Shown: in pieces, positions 22,600-33,395 of the stretch
How the letters are laid out: each line of letters starts with the position of its first letter
Position numbering within the stretch: the first letter of the stretch is position 1
Source: Halichoerus grypus
Lineage: Eukaryota; Chordata; Mammalia; Carnivora; Phocidae
Direction: 5' to 3'
Length of the DNA: 64,000 nucleotides
Assembly (NCBI RefSeq): GCF_964656455.1
Contig: NC_135718.1
Coordinates: forward strand, 144,318,262 to 144,382,261
The notes under the pieces: generated by a model
The model's database searches: none
Told to the model about the DNA's origin: nothing
The model's input: only the letters and a program-made list of their open reading frames with translations
Position numbers and translations under genes: made by a program

Positions 22600-24980
22600 A
22601 CCCACAACCCTACTTTCCAGAAATGATACATCCAAACATCTAAATGATGTGTTTATAATCCTTTTTCTTGATTTATCTACATATTATATCTATTGACTCC
22701 TCAATATGGAGTTGAATATTGAACTCACTAACATTATTCTATTTTCTCCCCTTGTCTTCCTATCAATGTTGATTGTTTTATTATTTTTATTCTTTTATTG
22801 GTTACTTTCAAATGTGACTCTGTAATCTAAAATTTCTATTTCTTATGTCAGTTTGATTCTCCATTTCATAAAATGAAGCTATTTTCTTCATGTTTCCTGT
22901 TATTTTGTTCTCTCTCCATTTCATCCCCCATGCTGGTCACAACTTTCTACTTTCACATTGTGTCGTTTGTTAATATTTACTTTTACTGCCTCTACAACAG
23001 CCAAGTCTTTTGTGCTGAGTCCGTAGTTGACTCTAAAAGTTAAAAATAATTTCTCTTGTGCCCTTGCTTTAAAATTTTTTTTAATTAATTAATTTTAAAA
23101 AAAGAAAAAGAAATAAAGTGAAAAATCAATACATGCTTTACATTATGTTGATTGCTCTGTTTTATGCTGAAGGTTGGGATTACATTCTTTTGGGGAGCCC
23201 AGTGGAAAGATCTGTGGGCTAATTAAAATAAATTGTCCCTAGCTTCAAGGTCAAATGGGTATTCTTTTTTATATTGTACCAGTTGCTTAAAATCTCAAGA
23301 TATTTTTGTTTGCTTAATATTTCATCTATGTCTTTTTTGGATAGCTTTCTGTTTTTCCTGGAGTTGTTAATTTTTGGTTCCTTTTCTCATAATTTATCAT
23401 CTCTTCAAGTTTGTCTTGGTATTTAACTCATTTTCTCTACTCTATAGCATCTTTTTCCAGGGACCTTCCTCCTCCCCGCCCCCCACCCCCAAGTCTTTGG
23501 TCCATCTTAGGCGAGCTTCACAGCTGATATCTAAGAATTCTCCTCTCTGTTTTCCTGAGTTGGAGCATCTGGATGTCCTCTCCTTCTTGGTTTACCTCCT
23601 ATTTGTTGTGTATATCATCGAGTAATTTCCTAAGAAGGGATGAACTTTTTATCTTTGAAAATACTTTATTCTGCCCTCACACTCACTTTGTAATACGCTG
23701 TGTATACAACTTTATGTTAAAAACCATTTTGAAGACAAATATTTGAACATCCAATGATGCTGGGGAAACTTGATGGCCAAGGAGTTGTTACTGTGTTTTA
23801 AATGACTTGTTTTATTATTTTCTCTGAGAGCTTTAATATCTCTTTTGTCTTTGGTATCCTAAAATTTCATATCAGTAGGTTGAGGTAGGAGGATTTTTGT
23901 TCTCCTTAGCTGAGCTGGCATTCAATGGGCCTTTCCCTCTAAAGAATCAAGTCTTTAACTTTAGAAATTTTCAACTTATTTCTCCTTTAAAGATGTCCTT
24001 TCCTTCATTTTTTTCTGTCCATTTTTCCCTGAAATTCTTATTAGTCTGTCATCCAGTCAGATCTTTTAGATCATCCTTTAGCTATTTGTTCTGAGAGATT
24101 TCTTGATTTTATTTGCAGTTCTTATATTGACAAAAAAATTTTATATTCACTCTTTTTCATATCGTTCAATTACTTTGTAGATATTATATAATATCTGTTC
24201 AAATTTCTCTGACTACATTAAGTAGAAGATTTTAGTTGTTGTTAGCTCTTTTCTGTTCTGTGAATTATCTGTGCTATCTCCAGGGTCTGTTTTTGTATGT
24301 GTTTATTTTGGCTATCTGCATCCATGTTGCTTTCTCATATCATACACGAGATAAAACTGATGTCCTCATTCCTTTCTATTTAAGAAAGAAGGGCCAGGGC
24401 TGATTAGCGGGTGCATGGTTCCTATGATGTTATAGGGATTATAGTTTGGAGTTCTGGGTAGGGTAGAGCAGGGTGTAAGTACTGGAAGCCTTTGCCTTTT
24501 TAAAATAAATAGGATTGAACTAAGCTTTCATGCTGCAACTCCCCACCACCCCCTGCCCTCGGCCATCCCAGATGCCAATTCCCACTCCAGAAACTTCTGC
24601 TGAACTTTTCTTTGTGATGTGGTGTTATGCCTAGTTAAAAATACTGGCTATTTATGCCCTTGATTATAATTTTACTTCTCTCTCTGCCCTCTAGAGACAG
24701 GCTGACCCTGTGGCCACATGCTCCCCAGGGGTCTACCAGCAAGATGGGCCCCCACCTCTCCGAAATCCTCTCGCAGTATATTCTCAGTGGTGTTTTTCTC
24801 CCTTTTTGTCTGTCATCTGTTTTCCATCTTCTAGGAATTAGTTGAAATTTGTCTTTTGTCCACCCCTTCATAGCTTTACCTGTTATGAGTTTATTCCTTT
24901 TTGTATTTCCAGGATTTTATTTCAGTGAGTTTGGGGGAAGTAAATATGTGTAGCTAGTCTGCCATCATGAACTGAAATGC
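22600..24980 (-). mobile_element. Ancient L1M/HAL1-like LINE remains
   Basis: AT-rich, T-rich plus strand. The part at 23640-24340 follows the antisense order of old L1 ('aaaatactttattctgccctcac', 'cttttgtctttggtatcc', 'ctgaaattcttattagtctg', 'ctccagggtctgttttt'), and 24955-24970 resembles the antisense L1 'ctgccatcttga' region. Many insertions and deletions are likely. Confidence 0.45.
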
Positions 24981-25079
24981 AAGATGATGGTTTCAGAGAT
25001 TTAGGTACCTCTTGATAGAGGAATTATGATTCTCGGTGGCCAGATGATCCTAGGGAATTTTTAGGGGTTTGAATAGCAT

Positions 25080-25350
25080 TAATTCATTCAATAAATAATT
25101 ATTGGCCATTTCCTGTATGTTAGGCATGATGCTAAGCACTGGACCCAGAGCATTGAATGAGATGTGGTTCCTGCCCCAAGGAGCTTACATTCTGATAAGG
25201 GAGACCTACATGTACAAAGTATGACACAGGGGACAAGTGCTATAACAAGGTATGTGCAGGTGCTGAGGATGGCCTTGTAGCAGGGGGACCTACTGAGTTT
25301 TGGGAGGAGTCACAACAGGTTTCTCAGAGAAGTTATTCTTTTCAGAGGGT
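25080..25350 (-). mobile_element. L2 3' end
   Basis: Reverse-complement L2: 'attcattcaataaataattattggccatttcctgtatgttaggcatgatgctaagcact', then 'ttcctgccccaaggagcttacattctgataaggg'. The order matches the L2 3' UTR. Confidence 0.75.
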
Positions 25351-26084
25351 CTGGCCTTCTAAGAATTATGTATCCTTTAGTCCATAGAGCTCTCCAAGGA
25401 AAAGTTAGCCTATTACCTCCCCTGCTCTGCCTTCCCACAGGAGCTGCCCTCATTCTGGAGGCACAGAATCACACCGCGCCTGCGCCCTTCATACTCAGGC
25501 GTGTGAAACTTACAACCAAACCATTTTACTCTTTGAATCAAAGTACAGACTACGAAGTACAATGTGTGGGAAGAATTTATAATGAGAAACAGCAGTCTCC
25601 TGCGCACCCTTCCTTGCTGCCCCCCTCCCTAGAGGCTTTGATTCTCTCATGTGCCTCTTCTGGTATTTACTTCCATATTTCTAAGCAATGGGCTTTTACT
25701 GCTATTCCTTGATGATCAGTGTGAGACGCTGTATACTCATTTCCTTTTATGGCAGGTGAGGATGAGGACCTGTTGCAAAACCACTTCCACTTTCACCTTC
25801 CCCACTCCCCATCCTTTAAAAAAGGCAATATCACCGGTTTTTATTAAATCAGTTACATCAATTACATGTTCTTACGACTACGTGAGATTTTACCGGTAGT
25901 CACATTGTGTACTATAATTATATAATTACATTTGCTTTTTGGCTTCCTGATTTTAAATTTTAGATTTAAATTTAGATTTAAATTTAGATTTAAAAAGATT
26001 TAAATAAATCTTTCGATTCATTTCCTTAATTTCCCAGATATCTGGCTTGATTTTCCCACCTATTTCTTGAGGTCTGGAGGAGGA
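25351..26084. other. Unique DNA with a short minisatellite
   Basis: No gene. The plus-strand frame 25368-25712 shows no domain. The minisatellite is listed separately. Confidence 0.35.
25950..26010. repeat. 12-bp AT-rich minisatellite
   Basis: About four or five copies of a TTTAGATTTAAA-like unit with edge variants. Confidence 0.85.
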
Positions 26085-26170
26085 GGTGTATATCAGTGGT
26101 TAAGAGAATAGGTCCTGGAGTTACATTTGCTCAATAAACATCATCATTTTTCTTATTTCTTATAGGCCTA
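26085..26170 (+). mobile_element. MIR fragment
   Basis: 'tatatcagtggttaagagaataggtcctggagttac' is the tRNA-like MIR head. It is followed shortly by 'gctcaataaacatcatcat', which suggests loss of the core. Confidence 0.5.
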
Positions 26171-27105
26171 TGATAACGTTTTACAAATGGTCAAACACAT
26201 TAAAGAATCTAGAAATAATGTGTTTTTCCTGGAGATTCTATCCTGGAGCCTTTTGGCATCCTGTTCCAATCTGCCTTCTTTTCTAGTATTCTTCAGAAAA
26301 TTCCCTTCATCTTCAACTTCCTTCCTTCTGCTTTCCCATGATGGAGTTTCTATTCCATGGTTTCTAGTCTCTCTGTTCCCCAGCGTCCTCTCTTGTCTTT
26401 CTGGAGCATCCCGAAGCTGCCCAAGAGAGGATTTGTGGGAGATAAATTTTTTAAATCTTTGTCTGACTCAAAGTGTCTCTATTGTATATTCATTTTTAAA
26501 TGATAGTTTGATTTGACTGATAGGATATTATTTAGACAGCCATTTGCTTTTAGAAATTTGAAGGCATTTTTCCATTTTCTTTTTTTTTTAATTTATTGTG
26601 GTAAAATATACAAAACATGAGATTTTACCATTTTAACCATTTTAAGTGTACAATTCAGTGGCAATAAATACATTCATGTTACTGTGCAAACATCCCCGCC
26701 ATCTATTTCCAGAACACTTTTCATCATCCCAAACAGAAACTCTCTACCTGTAATACAATAACTTCCCATTCCCCCTCGCCCCTCAGCTCCTGGGGACCAC
26801 TATTCCCTTTTCTGTTCCTCTGAATTTGTCTATTCTAGATACTTTATACAAGTAGAATCATACAATATTTGTCCTTTTGTGTCTGGCTATATCACTTGGC
26901 ATGATGTTTCCTGATTCATCCATGTAGTAGCATGTGTCCCAATTTCATTCCTTGTTAAGACTGAATAGTATTCCATTGTATCTATATTTATGCATTTATC
27001 TGTCAATGGACATTTGAGTTGCCTCCACCTTTTAGCTACTATGAATAATGCTGCTATGAACATTGGGGTACAAATACCTGTTTGAGTCCCAGTTTTTAAT
27101 TCTTT

Positions 27106-27296
27106 TTTTTTTTTTAAGATTTTATTTATTTGAGAGACAGCAAGAGCACAAGCAGAGGGGAGGGCCAGAAGCAGAGGAAGAAGCAGACTTCCTGCTGAGC
27201 AGGGAGCCCGATGCGGGGCTCCATCCCAGGACCCTGGTTTCATGACCTGAGCTGAAGGCAGTCGCCCAACTGACTGACCCACCCAGGCACGCTGCC
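27106..27296 (-). mobile_element. Can-SINE inside L1MB
   Basis: Minus-strand copy. 15-bp duplications lie at 27091-27105 and 27297-27311 with one mismatch. Confidence 0.94.
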
Positions 27297-27677
27297 ACTT
27301 TTTAATTCTTTGGGGAATATACCAAGAAGTGAAATTGTTAATTCATGTTAATTTTATGTTAAATTCTTTGAGGGGCACCAAACTGTTTTCCATGGTGGCT
27401 ATTCCATTTTATATTCCCACCAGTAGTGCATGAAGATTCCAATTTTCCATATCCTCACAAACATTTGTTATTTTCCACTTAAAAAAATACATATATCAAA
27501 CCCCAAATGAGATACTACTTTAGACCCATTAATGGCTGAACATTATTAATATATTAGTATAAACGTATTATTTATGCTAATATAAAATATATCTTACTGT
27601 GGTATACACATTTCCCCAATGACAACTCAGGTGGAATATTTCTTCATGTGCTTCTTGTCCATCTGCATATATTCTTT

Positions 27678-27783
27678 TTTCTTTTTAATTTTATTATGTT
27701 ATGTTAGTCACCATACAATACATCATTGGTTTTTGATGTGGTGATCCACGATCCATTGTTTTCGTATAACACCCAGTGCTCCA
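27678..27783 (-). mobile_element. Short, 5'-truncated carnivore L1 inside L1MB
   Basis: 106 bp of the same L1 3' end found at 39880, 46703 and 51508 ('ttattatgttatgttagtcaccatacaatacatcattgg'). Perfect 18-bp duplications lie at 27660-27677 and 27784-27801. Confidence 0.93.
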
Positions 27784-28013
27784 CATCTGCATATATTCTT
27801 TGGAGAAATGTGTATTCCAGCCCATTGCCTATTTTTTTAGTTAGGTTGTTTTTTGTTGTTCTTGAGTTGTAGGAGTTCTTTATATATTCTAGATATTAAT
27901 CTCTCATCAGATAGACAATTTGCAAATATTTTCTCCCATTCTCTTGGTTGTCTTCTCACTCTTGATAGTATTATTTGCACAAAAGTTTTTAATTTTAATG
28001 ACGTCTAATTTTT

Positions 28014-28198
28014 TAAAAAGATTTATTTATTTTAGAGAGCAAGTACGAGCAGGAGGGAGGAGCAGAGGGAGAGGGAGACAAGCAGACTCCCCACTGAGCA
28101 GGGGACCTGACGCAGGGCTGATCCCAGGACCCAGAGATCATGACCTGAGCTGAAACCAAGAGCCAGATGTTCCACCAGCTGAGCCACCCAGGCGCCAC
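28014..28198 (-). mobile_element. Can-SINE inside L1MB
   Basis: Minus-strand copy. Imperfect duplications: 'taatgacgtctaattttt' at 27996-28013 and 'taatgactaattta' at 28199-28212. Confidence 0.9.
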
Positions 28199-28508
28199 TA
28201 ATGACTAATTTATCTATTTTTGTTGTTGTTGCTTATGATCTTGGTTCTATGCTTATTAAATCATTGCCAAATCTTTTGTAATAAAGATTGTCCCCTGTGT
28301 TTCCCTCTAAAAATTTTTAAATTTTAGCTCTTACATTTAGTTCTTTGGTTCATTTTGCATTTACTTTTGTATATGGTGTAAAGTAAGAGTCTGTCTTCAT
28401 TCTTTTGCATGTAGATACCCAGTTTTCTCAGCACCATTTGTTGAAAAGACTTCCATTTCCTCCATTGAATGGTCTTCTCAAAAATCCTTATCAAAAATCA
28501 ATGAACCA

Positions 28509-28692
28509 GGGCGCCTGGGTGGTTCAGTCGTTAAGCGTCTGCCTTCAGCTCAGGTCATGATCCCAGGGTCCTGGCATCGAGCCCCGCATCGGGCTCCCTG
28601 CTAAGCGTGAGCTTGCTTATTCCTGTCTCTGCTGCTCCCCCTACTTGTTCTCTCTCTCTCTCTCTCGCAAAAATAAATAAAATCTTTAAAAA
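28509..28692 (+). mobile_element. Can-SINE near the 5' edge of L1MB
   Basis: Plus-strand copy starting GGGCGCCTGGGTGG. Perfect 16-bp duplications lie at 28493-28508 and 28693-28708. Confidence 0.96.
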
Positions 28693-28725
28693 AAAAATCA
28701 ATGAACCATATATGCCCCCACTGTC

Positions 28726-29670
28726 TTTTTTAATTACCAGTGTTACCATTGAGAAACTTCGTGCCATCCTGATTCCTGGTTCTTTGGAAGTGACCAATCT
28801 TTTAATTTTGTGGAGATTCTAATCTTAGTATTGGGAAATTTCATGATAATGTATCTTTATTGTGTGTGTGTGTGTTCTTTAATTCATTTTTATAGGTACT
28901 TGGTGGGGTCTATTTCAGGAAATTTTTCTTGAAGATTTTTCTTTGATAATTTCCTCCCTTCCATTTTATCCATTTTCTCTCTGTGACTTTTGGTGCTAGG
29001 TTTCTTTTCTCTACAATTTTTTATCTTTTTTTCTCATGTACTTTCTGGGAGACTGATTTATATCATACAACTCTTCCGCTGGATTTTTTAAAAATTAGGC
29101 TTGTGTTTTACTTTTAAAGAACTTTTAGTAATTTTCTGATTGTTTCTTAATACTGTATTCTTGTTTTAGGGAAGTAATATCTTCTTTTAGCTTTTATTTT
29201 ATATTTTTAAAGATTTATTTGAGTGAGAGAGAGATAGCATCTGCGAGCAGGGGGAAGGGCAGAGAGGGAAAGGGCAAGAAATCCTCAAGCACACACTTCA
29301 CTGAACAGGGAGCCCACCATGAGGCTTCATCCCAGGACCCTGAGATAATGACCTGATGGTGAAATCAAGAGTCAGATACTTAACCAACTCAGCCACCCAG
29401 GCACCCCTACTCTTTTAGCTTTTAAATAGTATTGGATATTTTCTTCTGTTCCTTCAGAGTTTATACATGTCTCTTCTGTTTATTTTGGGTTCTCTCTTGT
29501 TGGAGATTTTCAAATGCATGGTGATCTTTGCTACTTACAAGTAGGGCCCTAAAATATTGATTGAAAACTCTATGGTGGGAGCAAGGATTGTTTTTTCATG
29601 GCTTCATTTTAGCATGATCAAATGGAGCTGGCTTTTTTGTTGTAAGAAAGCCAGTCATGATATGGTCTTT
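28726..29670 (-). mobile_element. Ancient LINE-like AT-rich sequence
   Basis: T-rich plus strand with antisense old-L1 flavour ('ttatccattttctctctgtgacttttggtgctagg', 'gttctctcttgttggagattttc'). Family not secured. A SINE interrupts it at 29197-29409. Confidence 0.35.
29197..29409 (-). mobile_element. Can-SINE
   Basis: Minus-strand copy. 14-bp duplications TCTTTTAGCTTTTA lie at 29183-29196 and 29411-29424. Confidence 0.93.
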
Positions 29671-29800
29671 TAATTGTTTTCCCTCCTCATCTAGACCACA
29701 AGCTCCTGGAGTCTAGAGATCTTGTTTTATAAATCTTTTTATTCCCTTCAATGCCTATTATTATGTTTCAGGAAGTGATTAATATTTCTTGATTTCATGA
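29671..29800 (+). mobile_element. L2 3' fragment
   Basis: 'tagaccacaagctcctggagtctagagatcttgtttta' and 'cccttcaatgcctattattatgtttcaggaagtg' follow the L2 3' UTR order. Confidence 0.5.
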
Positions 29801-31299
29801 TGGTGCAATAACAGAAAAAGAAGGGGAAACTTCAGTCCATCAAACAATATTTTTATTAAAACAAGAAGTGTCGCAGTCTTCTCCCTCTCTCACACCCCAA
29901 ATTGATTGGTCATTTTTCAGGTCTAGACCTAGTCCAAAATATATATATTTACACTAAAGATCCACATCTATATTTCTGAGTTTTACCTTCAGGATGGTGG
30001 GTAGGAGTGGACAGGAACGATGGCCTGAGCAACAGTCAGTGACTAAATTCACACAGGGGCATAAAAAGCTATTCTTGGTCCAGGAAATTCTGAGAATTCA
30101 TGGGAGGTGGCAAAGGAGGGAGTGAGATGGGTGAGGAGAGCCAGGGGCAGTTGGTCAGAAAACGAAGTGGAGCTGTGAGTCTGTGAGGCCGAACAGCTTG
30201 GCATCAAGCACACAGTTCTGGAAGTAGATACTGAGAAAAGCAGAAATAAGTGTTGGCCCTCAGAAAATGGGGAGGGGAGGGGGTAGAAAGGGGTCTCTGG
30301 TTAAATAACTAGAGTGGTTCTGTGGAAGACCATTTTCACTGGTATTATCCTTTGTTCTAATTGTGTTCTGTGGATCACCATTCTCATGAGATGATCTTGA
30401 GCAAAATATAGACTGTAGAAAAAATTGTTCTAAGGTCAGATGTCATCTCTCTTGGAGATTTTTGTTTTGTCCTTCTTTCTAGCAACTGAGCTGGTATTCT
30501 AACTAATACAGTGGTATCCTGGGACTTGGCTCCTGATATCATTAAAGAAGCACTCAAGAGGAAAATAGCCAAAACTGGCCTCCAAGTATGCAAACAGCAG
30601 AGCAATAATTATTGATGTGCTGCTTGGTGCATCCTGTAGGTTCTGGAGGCAGGGGAAAGGGGCGTTAGCCAAAGGATGATTCCAGCTTCACTGAGATGAT
30701 AGTCCAGCCCTGCAGAGCTTCTCTCCCCTTGACAAACAGTAAACATCTCAAAAGAGGAGGCTTTCAATACAAAATTGGGGCATGACAGTAATTTCTAAAC
30801 CATGTCTCTCAGACATTTAACAGTAGCCTGCTTCTCCCCTCATCCTGCTGTCAACCCCTACTGTTTGTTTTCCTCTTTCTCTGCTTGTGTTTGCAGCTCA
30901 CACTGAGATCCACTTCTAGATCTATGACCTTAGCTCCCCTCTAAAGTGATTTGGCCAATTCATCTTAGTTCCTCCTCCTGCCCCAGTTCTGCCTCTAGAA
31001 AGGTAACTTTGCTGATGTGTAGAAGTTGACACTTTTTTCCCTGAGGGCATATACTTTGGTTCCTGTCAAGGAAAAAATATATTAATGGAAGAGCATCAAA
31101 CCCTTCATGAATGAAGAAAAAAAATATCTGCTTAAAACTCCTGTATAATAAAACAGACTTTAAAAGAATGATTATTTGGATTAAAAAGAGAAGTTTTTGG
31201 AGATTAGGTATAGTATTAAGCACAAACTAGAAAATGGAATAATATGCTTTTATGCCTTAAAAAAAAACGGATGGATCATTTGTTCTGTAAATATTTGTA
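29801..31299. other. Unique non-coding DNA
   Basis: No secure repeat or exon. Small frames at 30384-30605 and 30960-31223 show no family. Confidence 0.4.
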
Positions 31300-31795
31300 G
31301 CCAAGTAGCTATCATCTGTTGAACATGTTGCTAATGTGGCAACAGCTACAAAGTTAGATGAAATATAGTTCCTGCTCTTCAAAAGCATAGAACCGAGTCA
31401 AGGAGAAAGGCACAAAACTAAAATACTATACAATGGAATACTATAATATCAGTGAGTTCATGACCCGAATTTCCTAAACGGTGTCCATTTAAAATGCTCT
31501 GTTGCCCATATTTCTGGTCACAATATATACACTAATTTCTAGTTTGGAAAGACGGTCATTTTGGCTCTAAGATTATGTACAAAGTACTTTGTGAACTCCA
31601 AGAAGGAAATAGTTCATTTGGCAGAGAGAATCAAGCAAGCCTTCAAGGACCACATTACTTTAAGTCTGGTCTGGAAGGGTAAAGAACTTGACAAGCAGGT
31701 GGGGAAGAAGGTGTGCATGGCAGGGAGAGGGAAATGTAAGAGTAAAGATTCTTGGAAGAGCTTCCAAGAATTAATTGCTTTCCATGAATAGTTTC
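31300..31795 (-). mobile_element. L2 LINE fragment
   Basis: Reverse-complement L2 order: 'gctatcatctgttgaacatgttgct', 'tagttcctgctcttcaaaagcat', then 'caagcaagccttcaagga', 'ggggaagaaggtgtgcatggcagggagaggg'. The 76-codon plus frame at 31561-31791 lies inside and is incidental. Confidence 0.5.
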
Positions 31796-32639
31796 CTTCC
31801 TGTCCATTCCATAGGCAATCCACATACTTAATTTATTGGAGCCTCACAATGTCCCTATGAGCTATTTTGACATATTATGATCCCCAAACCTTAGATACCC
31901 CATGTAAAGGAGTCCCTGGGACCACGGAATTTCCAGAACCTTAGAATTTCTCCAGCTTCTCTCTCCTACCTATGATATTTTCAACCTAAGTAACTCCAGT
32001 TTCCATGTTTGGCTTCTGTCTCTCTGCCCATCTTGTGGACGGACATTTTGGTTGGACTTAGATTCTGGTTTTACTTCTGGTGCTGTCTTTGGCACTCCCT
32101 TGGCCCTCCACTCTGTAGCTGCCAAGTCAAACCTTCTTCATGCAGCTTACATCTCTGTAAGTGGTTTACTATGGGTAGACAGGAAAGAAAAGGAGAAATG
32201 GACAGATAGGCAGGGTTTGATTCTGTGTGTATGACCTCATATGCCTTGCTGTAGACTTTGGGTTTTATTTTAGAGGCAATGAATAAACATTGGAAAAGTG
32301 ACCTAGTAAGATTGCTTAATGACCATGGAGTTAGAATGAGTGGTAACAGTTGCACGGTCAGAGGGGATTAGTAGCCTCAGGCTCTGCCCTACCGTGGAGG
32401 CACGCACCTCAGGTGAGCAGATCCTTGCATTAGCCTGAAGCACCTGCTCCGTGCTTGGGCGGGAGCTGCTAATTCCTGACTCAGGTTTCCAATCACCTTT
32501 CTCTTATCCTGTCTTGTTGTAAACATGGTATGAAGCAATTGATTAATTGTCTTATTTCAGTCTTCCCTTCCTGAGATCACTTCACTTGAGAGTCCTCAGG
32601 CTCTTCAGAACCTCTTTATAGGTATTCTTCAAACTTAAC
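31796..32639. other. Unique non-coding DNA
   Basis: No repeat or exon is recognised. Confidence 0.4.
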
Positions 32640-33035
32640 CTGTCTTTCCTGCCCTTCCTGCCATTTCTCTCACTGATTGCTGACACATAGGTGGCATTCC
32701 AGCTAGACCGAACTATTAGCTGTTCCCATACATGCTCTGGTTTCTACTTGCTCACTTTTGCTTATTCCCTCCTACAGTCTGAAATGCCCTTCTTTTCATC
32801 TCTGCTCGTTGAAATCCTATCCCTCCTTGGGAATTTAGCTCCAGTGTCACTTCCGCCATAAGCCTTTTCTGATTCCCTGCAATGCTTGTGATCTCTTTCT
32901 CCAGTGCACCTATGACCTTTCTCATCCTCTGCCTGGCATGGTGGTTTCTGTCTATATGTCTGTGGGTTTGCCTCCAGCAAGGACAAGAAACTTCCCTGTT
33001 GACCTCGCTAACAGTGTCTGGCCCTGGCAGGTCCT
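32640..33035 (+). mobile_element. L2 LINE 3' part
   Basis: 'gtctgaaatgcccttcttttcatctctgctcgttgaaatcctatccctccttggga', 'gctccagtgtcacttccgccataagccttttctgattccctg', and 'gtgtctggccctggcagg' follow the L2 3' region closely. Confidence 0.8.
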
Positions 33036-33119
33036 CTTCTGTAGGGATCTGTGAATCTACTTAAAGTGAGACTATTCTTATCAGCCTGAGGGGAACTTGA
33101 ATCTGAACAAACTTAAAAA

Positions 33120-33152
33120 ATCGCTTCTCGGCCTCTTGGCTAAGATCAAGTG
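33120..33152 (+). pseudogene. RNU2 pseudogene: 3'-truncated U2 snRNA retropseudogene
   Basis: The 33 bases match the first 33 nucleotides of U2 snRNA with one substitution (a C in the CGGCCTTTTGGC motif). The intact U2 5' end sits directly against the left duplication. Duplications TGAACAAACTTAAAAA (33104-33119) and TGAACAAACTAAAAA (33153-33167) flank it, and there is no poly(A). This is the known class of snRNA retrocopies that keep the 5' end and lose the 3' end. It is too short to make U2. Confidence 0.88.
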
Positions 33153-33267
33153 TGAACAAACTAAAAAGATGTTGATAGAAAACGGTTAACAATGGATAGT
33201 ATTGGCAATCAGTTGGAATAAAACTTTTCCAAGCCCAATATGTGGGGGTGTGTATGTATGTATATAT

Positions 33268-33384
33268 ACACAATTTTTCTAAAGATTTTATTTTTCAGTC
33301 ATCTTTATACCCAATGTGGGGCTCAAGCTCACAGCCCCGAGGTCAAGAGTTGCACACTCTACCAACTGAGCCAGCTCGTGCCCC
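33268..33384 (-). mobile_element. Short tRNA-Lys-like SINE relic
   Basis: Read on the minus strand, it has an A-box-like TGGCTCAGTTGG, a region corresponding to the CTT anticodon (ACTCTTGA) and a B-box-like stretch (GAGCTTGAGCCCC), then a short AAATAAAATCTT tail and no CT-rich body. Short flanking repeats (TATGTATATAT) lie at 33257-33267 and 33385-33395. Confidence 0.8.
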
Positions 33385-33395
33385 TATGTATATAT

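Larger units (their letters stand above)
26588..28725 (-). mobile_element. L1MB-type LINE-1, host of four later insertions
   Basis: Antisense L1 3' UTR (26588-26950: 'ttattgtggtaaaatatacaaaacatgag', 'aagtgtacaattcagtggca') runs into the antisense end of ORF2 ('ctactatgaataatgctgctatgaac', 'ttctttatatattctagatattaa', 'cagttttctcagcaccatttgttgaaaagac'). The residual ORF2 C-terminal reading on the minus strand is broken, with the longest open piece at 26887-27282. Later insertions lie at 27106-27296, 27678-27783, 28014-28198 and 28509-28692. Confidence 0.85.

Noticed and set aside
31561..31791. 76-codon plus frame rich in Lys, at first looking like a processed gene
   Set aside because: The DNA follows reverse-complement L2 text. 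No known protein is recognised.
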